Positions 24,704 through 33,833 of a stretch of 36,437 bases of DNA are shown piece by piece. The translations under genes were made by a program, and so were the position numbers. The DNA is from Bacteroidota bacterium. Its GTDB lineage: Bacteria; Bacteroidota; Bacteroidia; Chitinophagales; Chitinophagaceae. The stretch lies in assembly GCA_022708055.1 (NCBI GenBank), contig JAKIZK010000014.1, positions 1 through 36,437 on the forward strand, written 5' to 3'. The notes under the pieces were generated by a model, which did no database searches, was not told the origin of the DNA, and saw nothing but the letters and a program-made list of their open reading frames with translations. Position 1 is the stretch's first letter. Each line of letters begins with the position of its first letter.

Positions 24704-27235
24704 ATGAAGAAAACAGTTTTGCTTTTACTGTTGTCAGGATTATTTATTTCATTGCACGCACAGCAAGAAAGGACAGAAGTTACAAAAGCGAATTATCAGC
24801 AAGCTGCAAAATATTCACCGGCAAGAGTAAATAAAATGATATTCTCCACCAGTGTAGATCCACATTGGTTGAAAAAATCAAATCGCTTCTGGTATTCATA
24901 TCAAACTACAGAAGGGCGTAACTGGTATCTGGTTGATCCGGTAAAGGCTGAGAAAAAGAAACTATTTGACAATGATAAACTTGCAGCACAACTTACACTC
25001 ATCATCAAAGACCCGATAGATGGGCAGCATCTTGATATAGACAGCCTGCAATTTATAGGCGATGAAACCAAAATACGTTTTCAGGTAAAAAGCACAATTG
25101 ATGTTATCATCAAGGACACTTCATCAAAGAAAAAAGATACACCTCCCAGAAAAGAAAAAAAAGTTTTCTACTTTGAATACAACCTCAATAATGGAACTTT
25201 AGATACACTCTCCGATTTCAAAAGGCCACTTCGCAAAGCTATGTGGGCTTCTGTAGCTCCCGATAGCTCATTGGTGCTGTTTGGTAGAAACAACAATCTT
25301 TATTGGATGGATTTTGAAAATTATAAAAAGGCACAGATAAACGACAAAGACACTACAATAGTTGAACATGCCATCACCACCGATGGGGTAGCAGATTATT
25401 CATGGCATTTTAAAGGATTTGGTGAAACAAATGTGGATGAAGAAAAAAATAAGAAAAACAGAAAAGGTGTAGCTGTGTTATGGTCGCCTGATTCAAAACA
25501 TTTTATATTAAAAAGAACAGATGAAAGAAAAGTGAAGGATTTATGGGTGATCAACAGTGCTGCTGAACCTCGTCCTACATTAGAATCATACAAATACTGG
25601 ATGCCGGGTGAAACAACCGCTCCCATAGATGAAATTTATCTTTTTGACGCAGTTTCAAAAAAACAAACACGCATTAAAACCGGCAGATTTAAAGACCAGA
25701 CTTTGGATTTGTTTCGTAAAACACCACTGAAGAAAAATCGAGATGATGATTTTTCGCCACAACTTTGGCTTGGAAATAATAATCAGGTGTTTTTTAGTCG
25801 CACCAGCCGCGATTTAAAGCGGATTGATATATGTAGCGTGAATGTGGGGGCAGATACTTCCGTGGCAGTAATAGAAGAGCGGCTAAATACTTACATTGAA
25901 ACAAGAACACCAGAATTGGTAAATGATGGTAAAGAAATAATTGAGTGGAGTGAAAGAGATGGCTGGGGTCATTTTTATTTGTACGACGGAGATGGGAAAT
26001 TAAAAAATCAAATCACATCCGGTCCTTTTCATTGTGAAAGTATAATGGGTGTTGATGAAAAGAAAAGAGTACTTTACTTCTCCGCCAATGGCAGAGAAAC
26101 AATTGCGGCCGATAAAAAGGAGGGCACAGTCGCAACCAAAGAGGATCCTTATTATTTGCATTTATATAAAGTGAATTTTGATGGCTCCGGACTTCAGTTG
26201 CTCAATGCAGGCAATTACGATCACCAGTTTTTGATGGATGATGATGAACAGTTCTTCGTCAATAATTTTTCAAGAGTAAATACCACTCCCGAGTCGGTGT
26301 TGATAAATAATGAAGGTAAAACTGTATTGAAATTGGAAACTGCCGATCTTAGTCTTTTAATGCAAACGGGATATAAATTCCCGGAAATATTTAAAGTAAA
26401 AGCCGATGACGGCATTACCGATTTGTATGGTGTGATGTACAAGCCTTATGATTTTGATCCCAATAAAAAATATCCTTTGATTGAATATGTTTATCCCGGC
26501 CCTCAGACTGAGTCGGTGAACAAAGCATGGGGCAGAGGCATGGACAGAATAGATCGCCTGGCGCAGTTAGGTTTTATTGTAGTAACGGTAGGCAACCGCG
26601 GAGGCAGCCCGGCTCGAAGCAAATGGTATCACAATTATGGATATGGAGATTTAAGAGATTATGGTCTGGCTGATAAAAAATCGGCAGCAGAACAATTAGC
26701 CAATCGCTTTTCCTTTATTGATATAAATAAAGTGGGCATACATGGACACAGTGGCGGTGGTTTTATGAGTACGGCCGCCATGTTGGTTTATCCCGATTTC
26801 TTTAAAGTGGCTGTAAGTAATGCAGGTAATCATGATAACTCAGTTTATAACCGTTGGTGGAGCGAAAAGCATAATGGTGTAAAAGAAGAAATCAGCGAAA
26901 AAGGAGATACTACATTTGTTTATTCTATTGAAAGAAATCAGGATCTGGCAAAAAATCTGAAAGGTCATTTATGTCTGATACATGGAGAAATTGATAACAA
27001 TGTATCTCCTGCAAATACAATGCGTGTTGTGAATGCATTAATTAAGGCTAACAAAAGATTTGAAATGCTGATTTTACCTACACAGCGTCATGGGTTTGGC
27101 GATATGAGTGAATATTGGTTTTGGAAAACGGCTGATTATTTTTCAAAATACCTGATGGGTGATGAAACAGCAAGACCGGTAAATATAGAAGAAATTAATC
27201 GTGATATAGAAATGAGTGGCTCGGGGAAGAAATAG
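24704..27235 (+). CDS. Exported S9-family prolyl peptidase (DPP IV-like)
   Basis: An 843-residue serine peptidase. Residues 1-19 are a Sec signal peptide (MKKTVLLLLLSGLFISLHA, then QQERTEV). The DPP IV-type beta-propeller occupies about 60-610 (APDSSLVLFGRNNNLYWMD, SPDSKHFILKRTDERK). The C-terminal alpha/beta-hydrolase carries the triad Ser683 (GHSGGGF), Asp764 (GEIDNNVSP) and His796 (QRHGFGD). Such enzymes release dipeptides from proline-containing peptides in the periplasm. The ATG at 24704 was chosen over an upstream in-frame start at 24614 because it gives a clean signal peptide and avoids overlap with pyrF. The gene begins 25 nt after pyrF. Confidence 0.95.
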   Translation: MKKTVLLLLLSGLFISLHAQQERTEVTKANYQQAAKYSPARVNKMIFSTSVDPHWLKKSNRFWYSYQTTEGRNWYLVDPVKAEKKKLFDNDKLAAQLTLIIKDPIDGQHLDIDSLQFIGDETKIRFQVKSTIDVIIKDTSSKKKDTPPRKEKKVFYFEYNLNNGTLDTLSDFKRPLRKAMWASVAPDSSLVLFGRNNNLYWMDFENYKKAQINDKDTTIVEHAITTDGVADYSWHFKGFGETNVDEEKNKKNRKGVAVLWSPDSKHFILKRTDERKVKDLWVINSAAEPRPTLESYKYWMPGETTAPIDEIYLFDAVSKKQTRIKTGRFKDQTLDLFRKTPLKKNRDDDFSPQLWLGNNNQVFFSRTSRDLKRIDICSVNVGADTSVAVIEERLNTYIETRTPELVNDGKEIIEWSERDGWGHFYLYDGDGKLKNQITSGPFHCESIMGVDEKKRVLYFSANGRETIAADKKEGTVATKEDPYYLHLYKVNFDGSGLQLLNAGNYDHQFLMDDDEQFFVNNFSRVNTTPESVLINNEGKTVLKLETADLSLLMQTGYKFPEIFKVKADDGITDLYGVMYKPYDFDPNKKYPLIEYVYPGPQTESVNKAWGRGMDRIDRLAQLGFIVVTVGNRGGSPARSKWYHNYGYGDLRDYGLADKKSAAEQLANRFSFIDINKVGIHGHSGGGFMSTAAMLVYPDFFKVAVSNAGNHDNSVYNRWWSEKHNGVKEEISEKGDTTFVYSIERNQDLAKNLKGHLCLIHGEIDNNVSPANTMRVVNALIKANKRFEMLILPTQRHGFGDMSEYWFWKTADYFSKYLMGDETARPVNIEEINRDIEMSGSGKK

Positions 27236-27259
27236 CTTTTTCAATCCCAACCAAATTTC

Positions 27260-27661
27260 TTATACAGATTTTCTTCTCAAAATCAAATATGCACCCAATA
27301 ATGCGGGAAGGCCCATACATGCGTATAGTATGGCTGAATTTGCGTTAACCACATAGTTATTAAAAGCAAGCACCATGATCAATAATAATATTCCAGTTAT
27401 CATAGCCGGTTTGTAGTTTTTATCTTCAGCCATAAGTGTTGTAACCAAGCCACCCAAAAAGGAAGCAATGATAGCAACTAAGCAAAGAACAAGATAGGAG
27501 TTGGTGCTACTATTCATCATGCTGTTGGAATCATGATCTCGGCTGACGCCTTGTGCTAAAGCAATAAGTGAAATAAGTGCCCCTGCCCAAAAAATGGCAG
27601 CACCTAATAAAAAGCCGACAATTTCAGCAATTATATTTCTCATAATGCGGTTCTTGTTCAT
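27260..27661 (-). CDS. Small four-helix membrane protein, unknown function
   Basis: A 133-residue protein with membrane segments at about 9-33, 55-77, 84-102 and 108-126, plus a polar, Ser/Asn-rich loop at about 38-53 (GVSRDHDSNSMMNSSTNS). The C-terminus is LILRRKSV. An alternative start is Met7 at 27643 (MRNIIAEIVGFLLGAAIF), which looks the better beginning for the first helix. No enzyme motif is visible. It converges with the S9 peptidase gene, 24 nt apart, and no terminator is evident between them. Confidence 0.6.
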   Translation of the reverse strand: MNKNRIMRNIIAEIVGFLLGAAIFWAGALISLIALAQGVSRDHDSNSMMNSSTNSYLVLCLVAIIASFLGGLVTTLMAEDKNYKPAMITGILLLIMVLAFNNYVVNANSAILYACMGLPALLGAYLILRRKSV

Positions 27662-27789
27662 AATTGAAATGGTTTCTTTTTTGTATTATCTAAAATTATG
27701 AATTTGGAAATAAGTTGTAGATTTTTTTAATGAAGAACGTTTAAATCACAAGGTGAATCATGCTGCTTCTATATTAAGTTACAGTATGT

Positions 27790-27797
27790 TACCTTTG
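27790..27797 (+). promoter_or_regulatory. -7 box for the acyl-CoA dehydrogenase gene
   Basis: TACCTTTG fits the consensus and lies 35 nt before the ATG at 27833. A -33 TTG at a proper distance is not seen. Confidence 0.55.
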
Positions 27798-27832
27798 CGC
27801 TGTCTTGTCAAATTAAAAAAAATGGAATTACT

Positions 27833-29017
27833 ATGGCTGCTCGTACTGACATGTTTCAAAGTCCTGATTATTTCTTACTTGATGAATTGCTTACCGAAGA
27901 ACACAAACAAATTCGTGAAGCGGTACGTGCTTATGTAAAAAAAGAAATATCACCTATTATTGAGGATTATGCACAGAAAGCTGAGTTTCCTCAGCAGATT
28001 GTAAAACAACTCGGCGATCTTGGTTGTTTTGGTCCAACCGTGCCGGTTGAATATGGCGGCGGTGGATTAGATTATATAAGTTATGGGTTGATGATGCAGG
28101 AACTGGAGCGTGGCGATAGTGGCGTACGTTCAACCGCTTCGGTACAGGGAAGCCTGGTTATGTTTCCTATTTATCAATACGGAAGTGAATCGCAGCGAAA
28201 AAAATATTTACCCAAGTTGGCAAGTGGTGAGTGGTTGGGTTGTTTTGGGTTGACGGAGCCAAATCATGGCAGCGATCCATCGAGTATGCTAACCAATTTT
28301 AAAGATGCCGGAGATTATGTTATTTTGAATGGTGCTAAAATGTGGATTAGTAATGCTCCTTTTTCACAAGTAGCAGTAGTTTGGGCAAAAAATGAGGCAG
28401 GCGAAGTGCATGGATTGATAGTGGAGCGAGGTATGGAAGGCTTCAGCACACCTACTACACATGGCAAGTGGAGCCTGCGTGCTTCAGCCACTGGAGAATT
28501 GGTTTTTGATAATGTAAAAGTACCAAAGGAAAATATTTTTCCCAATGTAAAAGGGCTGAAAGGCCCATTGGGCTGTCTTACCAAAGCCAGATACGGCATA
28601 GCCTGGGGTGCTATTGGAGCAGCTATGGATTGTTACGATACTGCATTGCGTTATTCAAAAGAAAGAGAACAATTTGGCAAACCCATTGGTGGCTTTCAGC
28701 TACAACAAAAAAAACTGGCCGAAATGGTAACAGAAATCACCAAAGCGCAACTATTAAACTGGCGGCTGGGGGTATTGATGAGTGAAGGGAGAGCCACACC
28801 ACAACAGGTAAGTATGGCAAAAAGAAATGCCTGTGAAGTAGCAACTAATATTTGCAGAGACGCCAGACAAATGCTGGGTGGCATGGGCATCACAGGCGAA
28901 TATCCTGTAATGCGACACATGATGAACCTGGAAAGCGTTATCACTTATGAAGGTACGCACGATATTCACCTGTTGATTACAGGAATGGATGTTACGGGCA
29001 TCAATGCTTTTAAATAG
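27833..29017 (+). CDS. gcdH: Glutaryl-CoA dehydrogenase
   Basis: A 394-residue acyl-CoA dehydrogenase that oxidises and decarboxylates glutaryl-CoA to crotonyl-CoA. Glutaryl-CoA specificity is indicated by the Arg in SGVRSTASVQGSLVMFPIYQYG (Arg99, equivalent to human Arg94) and by LGCFGLTEPNHGSDPSSM, TKARYGIAWGAIGAA and the catalytic Glu373 in ITYEGTHDIHLL. These segments closely follow the human GCDH sequence as I remember it. The protein ends in TGINAFK, like the mammalian TGIQAF. It can serve lysine or tryptophan degradation. It lies about 4 kb from the kynurenine operon, separated from it by pyrF and an S9 peptidase. Confidence 0.92.
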   Translation: MAARTDMFQSPDYFLLDELLTEEHKQIREAVRAYVKKEISPIIEDYAQKAEFPQQIVKQLGDLGCFGPTVPVEYGGGGLDYISYGLMMQELERGDSGVRSTASVQGSLVMFPIYQYGSESQRKKYLPKLASGEWLGCFGLTEPNHGSDPSSMLTNFKDAGDYVILNGAKMWISNAPFSQVAVVWAKNEAGEVHGLIVERGMEGFSTPTTHGKWSLRASATGELVFDNVKVPKENIFPNVKGLKGPLGCLTKARYGIAWGAIGAAMDCYDTALRYSKEREQFGKPIGGFQLQQKKLAEMVTEITKAQLLNWRLGVLMSEGRATPQQVSMAKRNACEVATNICRDARQMLGGMGITGEYPVMRHMMNLESVITYEGTHDIHLLITGMDVTGINAFK

Positions 29018-29052
29018 TTAGTTAACGGGCAGCCGTTGCCGCTTCTTTATAT

Positions 29053-29559
29053 ATGAAAATATTTTTAATGGGATTTATGGGCTCCGGCAAAACATACTGG
29101 GGCAGCCAATTAAGCAAAAAACTGGAATTTCCGTTTTTTGATCTGGATGAAATGATCATGCGATTGGCCAATAAATCAATAACTGAAATTTTTGAACAGG
29201 ATGGTGAGGAAAAATTCAGGACATTAGAAAAAGAAGCCCTGTACATGATTACAGAGGGACACGATAAATTTATATTGGCTTGTGGTGGCGGCACTCCTTG
29301 TTTTTTCAATAATATTGATTACATGAATCAATCGGGCATTACCGTTTGGATCAATACACCCTCAGAAATTTTGTTAGATAGACTGATCAAAGAAAAATCA
29401 AAGCGACCTTTAATAAAAAATTTGAATGAAGAGCAGTTGTATGCTTTTATACTCAAAAAAATGGCTGACAGAAAAATATTTTATGAACAGGCAAAAATAA
29501 AAATAGATGAAGCACCTGTTCTTTTAGAAAATCTGATTCAAAAGATATTTCATGCATAA
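29053..29559 (+). CDS. aroK: Shikimate kinase
   Basis: A 168-residue P-loop kinase that phosphorylates shikimate at O3 in aromatic amino acid synthesis. Walker A is GFMGSGKT (residues 7-14), FDLDEMI supplies the shikimate-binding Asp, EEKFRTLE the conserved Phe-Arg, CGGGTP the GGG loop, and KSKRPLI the lid Arg. Length and motifs are canonical. The ATG follows glutaryl-CoA dehydrogenase by 35 nt, with a weak hairpin in between. The gene overlaps the DUF423 gene by 8 nt, so these two are probably coupled. Confidence 0.96.
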   Translation: MKIFLMGFMGSGKTYWGSQLSKKLEFPFFDLDEMIMRLANKSITEIFEQDGEEKFRTLEKEALYMITEGHDKFILACGGGTPCFFNNIDYMNQSGITVWINTPSEILLDRLIKEKSKRPLIKNLNEEQLYAFILKKMADRKIFYEQAKIKIDEAPVLLENLIQKIFHA

Positions 29560-29947
29560 AAAATTTTTAGTTGCAGGAGCATTTTTCGGCGCATTGGGCG
29601 TAGCACTCGGAGCCTTTGGCGCACATGGACTGCAAAGGTTGACGCAGGATGAAAAAATATTGCACTCCTTTCAAACCGGCGTACAATACCAGATTTATCA
29701 TGCACTGGCACTCCTGTTTGTGGGATTAATCTATGATAAATTGCCAGCGAAACAGTTGAGGTGGGCGGGTACTTGTTTTATCACAGGTATTTTGCTTTTT
29801 TCCGGATCACTCTTCCTGCTTACATTTTTGAAAATAAATGAAAGTGGTATTTCAAAAATTGTAGGGCCGGTTACTCCTGTGGGTGGCTTATTCTTAATTG
29901 TCGGGTGGTTGCTGCTTCTAATTTCATTCTTAAGAAAGAAGCAATAG
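29552..29947 (+). CDS. DUF423 membrane protein
   Basis: A 131-residue four-helix membrane protein of the DUF423 family (YgdD-like). It has the signature start FLVAGAFFGALGVALGAFGAHGLQ, then FQTGVQYQIYHALALLFVGL, FITGILLFSGSLFLLTFLK and the loop PVTPVGGLFLIVGWLLL. Its function is not established. It overlaps the shikimate kinase gene by 8 nt. No link to the shikimate pathway is known. Confidence 0.92.
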   Translation: MHKKFLVAGAFFGALGVALGAFGAHGLQRLTQDEKILHSFQTGVQYQIYHALALLFVGLIYDKLPAKQLRWAGTCFITGILLFSGSLFLLTFLKINESGISKIVGPVTPVGGLFLIVGWLLLLISFLRKKQ

Positions 29948-30040
29948 CTACCTTCTTGTTAGAAAGAAATTGAGGTTTATACAATTTTGTGTTCCCCGAT
30001 GAAATCTGATTTCACTTAATAATTTTGCTTCTAAACTTTC

Positions 30041-30048
30041 TATCTTTG
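30041..30048 (+). promoter_or_regulatory. ftsK -7 box (leaderless start predicted)
   Basis: TATCTTTG ends 5 nt before the ftsK ATG at 30054, predicting an mRNA without a 5' leader. A TTTG at 30024-30027 is closer than the usual -33 distance. Confidence 0.55.
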
Positions 30049-30053
30049 CAGAC

Positions 30054-32696
30054 ATGGCTACCAAGTCGAAAAAGAAATCGAAAAAAAGTCCTGAGAAAAA
30101 ACCAGCAAAATCCGATGTTACACCTTTTCGGGCTGAGAAGGAAGATAAAATTGATCTGAAAGCGATTGCCCGCGATGAAAGAACCTGGAAAATTGTTGGC
30201 GCATTTTCTTTACTGCTTTCTGTATTTCTATTTATTTCATTTTTCTCTTACCTCTTTACCTGGAAGCAAGATCAGGCTATTGCACAACAAGGCTTTAGCG
30301 CCTTGTTAGATAGCGGCAAAAAAGTTTCTAATCTATTGGGGACCTTTGGAGCTGTTATTTCTCACTTATTCATATTTAATGGATTTGGATTGGCTGCATT
30401 CCTTATCTGTACTTTCTTTTTTGTAGTAGGTGTAAATCTATTGATGCGCCGCAAAGTTTTTTCCATCTGGAAAAACCTGAAATATGTAACTGTTGGATTA
30501 TTGGTTTTATCTATCGCTTTGTCTTTTGTTTTTGCAGGTAGCAATTTTCCGTTTGGCGGCGGCGTAGGAGATATGATTAGTAAAAAAATGACCGGGGCTT
30601 TAGGCGGTTTTGGCACCGGCGCAGTCTTGCTCTTGCTTGCAGCAGGTTATTTCATTTGGCAGTTTAATCCTTCTTTTAATTTGCCTGCAAAAAATCAATT
30701 ATCGGATGCAGACGAAGCTGATGAAGAAGAAAACGATGAAGCGGACAATGGTGCATTAATGCCTGCCATTGCCACTACAAATAGCCAAACTTTAATTGAA
30801 AACATTAATAATACTGAAAATAAAATTGGTGGTAACAAATTAACGGGTGAAGCTCCCATTGTTATCAATTTCCCTGACGAGCAGGTCCCAATACATCAGT
30901 TTGAATTAGTGGAGAAAGATGAATCATTAGAAACACAGCTTGAAAAAATAGAATCGAAGCAGCCTACTGTTGAAGGCGAAATTGTGAACGACATTTTACT
31001 TCAGCATACACCTGAATCAGATGAACAGGAAGATGCTCTAGATATAAACAATAATACAGAAACTGATCCGGAAACAACTTTGCATCAAGCGCCAAAACCT
31101 GCTGTAAAAAAACCAACCGGTCCATTGGAGCTTGAAATAAAAGCACCTGAAACATCGGTTGAAGAGGAAAAACTGGTAGTGGAGAATCTGCCACCATATG
31201 AGCCTACGTTGGATTTAAGAGATTATAAATATCCAACACTGGGACTTTTAGAAGCACATGGCAGCGAAAAAATTATTCAAGATAGCAACGAACTGGAAAA
31301 TAATAAAAACCAGATTATTTCAACACTTAGAAATTATTCAATAGAGATTCAAAAAATAAGTGCCACCGTTGGTCCCACCGTTACGCTATATGAAATAGTA
31401 CCGGCACCGGGTGTAAGAATTTCTAAAATCAAAAATCTGGAAGATGATATTGCATTGAGTCTGGCAGCACTTGGCATACGCATCATTGCACCTATACCGG
31501 GCAAGGGCACTATTGGTATAGAAGTACCCAATGTTCGCAAAACGATTGTGAGCATGAAAACCTTGCTGGCTTCTGAGAAATTTCAGAATAATAATTTCAG
31601 TTTGCCCATTGCTATCGGCAAAAAGATTGATAACGAAAATTTTATTGTAGATCTTGCAGGTATGCCACACTTACTCATGGCCGGTGCTACGGGTCAGGGA
31701 AAATCGGTTGGAGTAAATGCGCTGCTGGTTTCATTGCTTTATAAAAAACATCCGTCGCAGCTCAAGTTTGTACTCATTGATCCCAAGAAAGTGGAGCTTA
31801 GCATTTATCGTGCAATAGAAAAACATTTTTTGGCAAAGCTCCCCGGCGAGGAAGATGCCATTATTACGGATACTAAAAAAGTGGTTTATACACTCAATGC
31901 ACTTTGTATTGAGATGGATAATCGATATGACTTATTGAAAGAAGCCGGCACCAGAAATATAAAAGAGTACAACGAAAAATTCATTAAGCGAAAACTAAAT
32001 CCGCAAAAAGGACATCAGTATCTTCCTTTTATTGTATTGGTAGTTGATGAATTTGCCGACTTGATCATGACAGCAGGTAAAGAAGTGGAATTGCCCATAG
32101 CCCGTCTGGCGCAACTTGCCCGTGCGGTAGGTATTCACCTCATCATTGCTACACAACGACCTTCTGTAAACATTATTACAGGTACTATCAAAGCCAATTT
32201 CCCTTCACGTATTGCCTTTAAAGTTTCTTCAAAAATTGATAGCAGAACGATCTTAGATGCAGGTGGTGCCGAGCAATTGATAGGGAAGGGCGATATGTTG
32301 ATTTCTCATAATGGTGAAATTACACGATTGCAATGCGCATTTGTAGATACTCCGGAAGTAGAGCAAATTGTAGAATATATTGGCGACCAAAGGGGCTATC
32401 CTCAGGCATTTTTATTGCCCGAATATGTGGATGAAAAAGAAATGGAGGGCAAAGATTTTGATATGGCCGACAGGGATTCATTGTTTGAAGATGCTGCCCG
32501 ACTGATTGTACAAAATCAGATAGGATCCACTTCACTTTTACAACGTAGGATGAAATTGGGTTACAATCGTGCCGGCAGGCTCATGGATCAATTGGAAGCT
32601 GTGGGCATTGTAGGGCCCAATCAAGGCAGTAAGGCCAGAGATGTGTTGATAAAAACAGAACTGGATTTACAGCAACATTTGGATGCACTCGGTTGA
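30054..32696 (+). CDS. ftsK: DNA translocase FtsK/SpoIIIE
   Basis: An 880-residue DNA pump that clears and orients chromosome termini at the division septum. A Lys-rich N-terminus (residues 1-22) precedes four membrane helices (about 48-70, 100-128, 142-165, 180-203). An acidic, low-complexity linker spans about 215-385. The motor domain follows with LLMAGATGQGKSVGVNALLVSLL (Walker A 544-551), VLVVDEFADLIM (Walker B) and the HLIIATQRPSVNIITG segment. The C-terminal gamma winged helix (about 815-878) recognises KOPS sites, with LLQRRMKLGYNRAGRLMDQLEAVGIVGPNQGSK. The layout is typical for Bacteroidota. The gene ends in TGA, showing that TGA is a normal stop here. Confidence 0.97.
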   Translation: MATKSKKKSKKSPEKKPAKSDVTPFRAEKEDKIDLKAIARDERTWKIVGAFSLLLSVFLFISFFSYLFTWKQDQAIAQQGFSALLDSGKKVSNLLGTFGAVISHLFIFNGFGLAAFLICTFFFVVGVNLLMRRKVFSIWKNLKYVTVGLLVLSIALSFVFAGSNFPFGGGVGDMISKKMTGALGGFGTGAVLLLLAAGYFIWQFNPSFNLPAKNQLSDADEADEEENDEADNGALMPAIATTNSQTLIENINNTENKIGGNKLTGEAPIVINFPDEQVPIHQFELVEKDESLETQLEKIESKQPTVEGEIVNDILLQHTPESDEQEDALDINNNTETDPETTLHQAPKPAVKKPTGPLELEIKAPETSVEEEKLVVENLPPYEPTLDLRDYKYPTLGLLEAHGSEKIIQDSNELENNKNQIISTLRNYSIEIQKISATVGPTVTLYEIVPAPGVRISKIKNLEDDIALSLAALGIRIIAPIPGKGTIGIEVPNVRKTIVSMKTLLASEKFQNNNFSLPIAIGKKIDNENFIVDLAGMPHLLMAGATGQGKSVGVNALLVSLLYKKHPSQLKFVLIDPKKVELSIYRAIEKHFLAKLPGEEDAIITDTKKVVYTLNALCIEMDNRYDLLKEAGTRNIKEYNEKFIKRKLNPQKGHQYLPFIVLVVDEFADLIMTAGKEVELPIARLAQLARAVGIHLIIATQRPSVNIITGTIKANFPSRIAFKVSSKIDSRTILDAGGAEQLIGKGDMLISHNGEITRLQCAFVDTPEVEQIVEYIGDQRGYPQAFLLPEYVDEKEMEGKDFDMADRDSLFEDAARLIVQNQIGSTSLLQRRMKLGYNRAGRLMDQLEAVGIVGPNQGSKARDVLIKTELDLQQHLDALG

Positions 32697-32782
32697 TTTA
32701 CAAAAACTTGTTAATAAATTTTTCTTTATCATTTCTTACAACCTCAGGGATTAAATCATCATCCTACTGAGGTAAATTCAAT

Positions 32783-32790
32783 TATCTTTG
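32783..32790 (+). promoter_or_regulatory. -7 box of the LolA-like gene
   Basis: TATCTTTG lies 40 nt before the ATG at 32831. The short leader contains a GCTTTT-AAA-AAAAGC hairpin at about 32796-32810. Confidence 0.5.
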
Positions 32791-32830
32791 CACCGCTTTT
32801 AAAAAAAGCAGTCACCAAACCCCAAAGGAA

Positions 32831-33478
32831 ATGAAGAAATTTATACTTTTTATAGCACTTTTGCTACCTATACTTACAATTGCCCAGGGCAAGAATGATC
32901 CGGCGGCAAAAACCATTTTGGACGGAGTAAGCAATAAATTCAAAACCTATACAACAGTAGATGCTACTTTTTCATACAAGGTGGAAAATGCAGCAGGCAA
33001 GGCATTGAGTAATAAAAGTGGTGCTATCAAACTGAAGGGAACGAAATACAGAGTAAGCTTTAACGGTCAGGAAATATTTTGTGATGGCAAAACGGTTTGG
33101 AATTATGATAAAGGAGCCAATGAAGTTACGATTAGCAAAGTAGAATCGGGTAGTGGTACCATTACTCCGCAGAAGCTTTTTACCAACTTCTATGATAAAG
33201 ATTTTTTATACATACTTACAGGCGAAAAGAAAGTAGCCGGTAAAACCATTCAGGAAATAGAGATGACGCCTACCGATAAAAGTAAGCCTTTTCACAAAGT
33301 ATATGTACAGGTGGATAAAGCTGCAAAAACAATTTATAGTACCAAGGTGTTGGAAAATGCAGGCAATCGCTATACATACACCGTAAGTACCATGAAGACA
33401 AACAAAACGATTGCCGACGCTGAGTTTGTTTTTAATAAAAGCAAATATCCCGGAGTAGAAGAGGTGGACTTGAGGTAA
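32831..33478 (+). CDS. LolA-like outer-membrane lipoprotein carrier protein
   Basis: A 215-residue periplasmic protein. Residues 1-19 form a signal peptide (MKKFILFIALLLPILTIAQ). A LolA/LolB-like half-barrel follows, with DPAAKTILDGVSNKFKTYTTVDATFSYKVE, GAIKLKGTKYRVSFNGQEIFCDGKTVWNYDKGANEVTIS and TPTDKSKPFHKVYVQVD. LolA carries lipoproteins from the inner to the outer membrane. The divergence from proteobacterial LolA is large, but this form is usual in Bacteroidota and often lies next to ftsK, as here. The gene is followed by a terminator at 33512-33539. Confidence 0.9.
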   Translation: MKKFILFIALLLPILTIAQGKNDPAAKTILDGVSNKFKTYTTVDATFSYKVENAAGKALSNKSGAIKLKGTKYRVSFNGQEIFCDGKTVWNYDKGANEVTISKVESGSGTITPQKLFTNFYDKDFLYILTGEKKVAGKTIQEIEMTPTDKSKPFHKVYVQVDKAAKTIYSTKVLENAGNRYTYTVSTMKTNKTIADAEFVFNKSKYPGVEEVDLR

Positions 33479-33511
33479 ATAAAATTTTGATATGTAATTT
33501 CTTTAAAAAAT

Positions 33512-33539
33512 GGTGTTGTATTGCAACACTATTTTTTTT
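33512..33539 (+). terminator. Rho-independent terminator of the LolA-like gene
   Basis: GTGTTG (33513-33518) and CAACAC (33524-33529) form a 6-bp stem with a 5-nt loop, followed by eight T at 33532-33539. Confidence 0.8.
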
Positions 33540-33756
33540 CAGACCATCATTTCATACTCAAATTCCTTGCATGCCCATGTCTCCATTTAATGGTAATGTG
33601 TGTGGTGGTGAATTGACTACCTTTCATGTTTTTGCGATTTTAATAATTAGGACTTTTGTCTTCTTTTAAAACGTAATGTTTTTGGGGGAGCCTACACAAT
33701 TGCTGTGATGAATAAGTTGCTAAAACAAGTATTTGCAGTGGTAAAAAACGGAACTA
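33540..33756 (+). other. Gene-free stretch between the lolA-like terminator and the cassette array
   Basis: No supportable gene on either strand. A 60-codon open frame at 33487-33669 overlaps the terminator and has no recognisable content. The stretch contains GGGGGAG near 33684 in a motif faintly shared with 5771-5791. Confidence 0.5.
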
Positions 33757-33828
33757 TATATCAACCCAATTACTGTTCACAAAAACCTTAAGCTTTATTT
33801 GGTTTTGTGCACAGTTCATGTTACCTGC
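33757..33828 (-). repeat. attC-like site C (72 nt)
   Basis: On the minus strand the outer box GCAGGTAAC (33828-33820) is followed by AT, then by the stem GTGCACAAAACC against GGTTTTTGTGAAC (arms 33801-33814 and 33773-33787), and ends with GTTGATATA (33765-33757). The length is normal for attC. It lies 5 nt past the stop of the DinB remnant. Confidence 0.6.
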
Positions 33829-33833
33829 TGTTC

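Noticed and set aside
33487-33669. 60-codon plus-strand open frame after the LolA-like gene
   Set aside because: It runs through the lolA terminator, has no promoter or recognisable content, and is Phe/Cys-rich in the way of chance frames.
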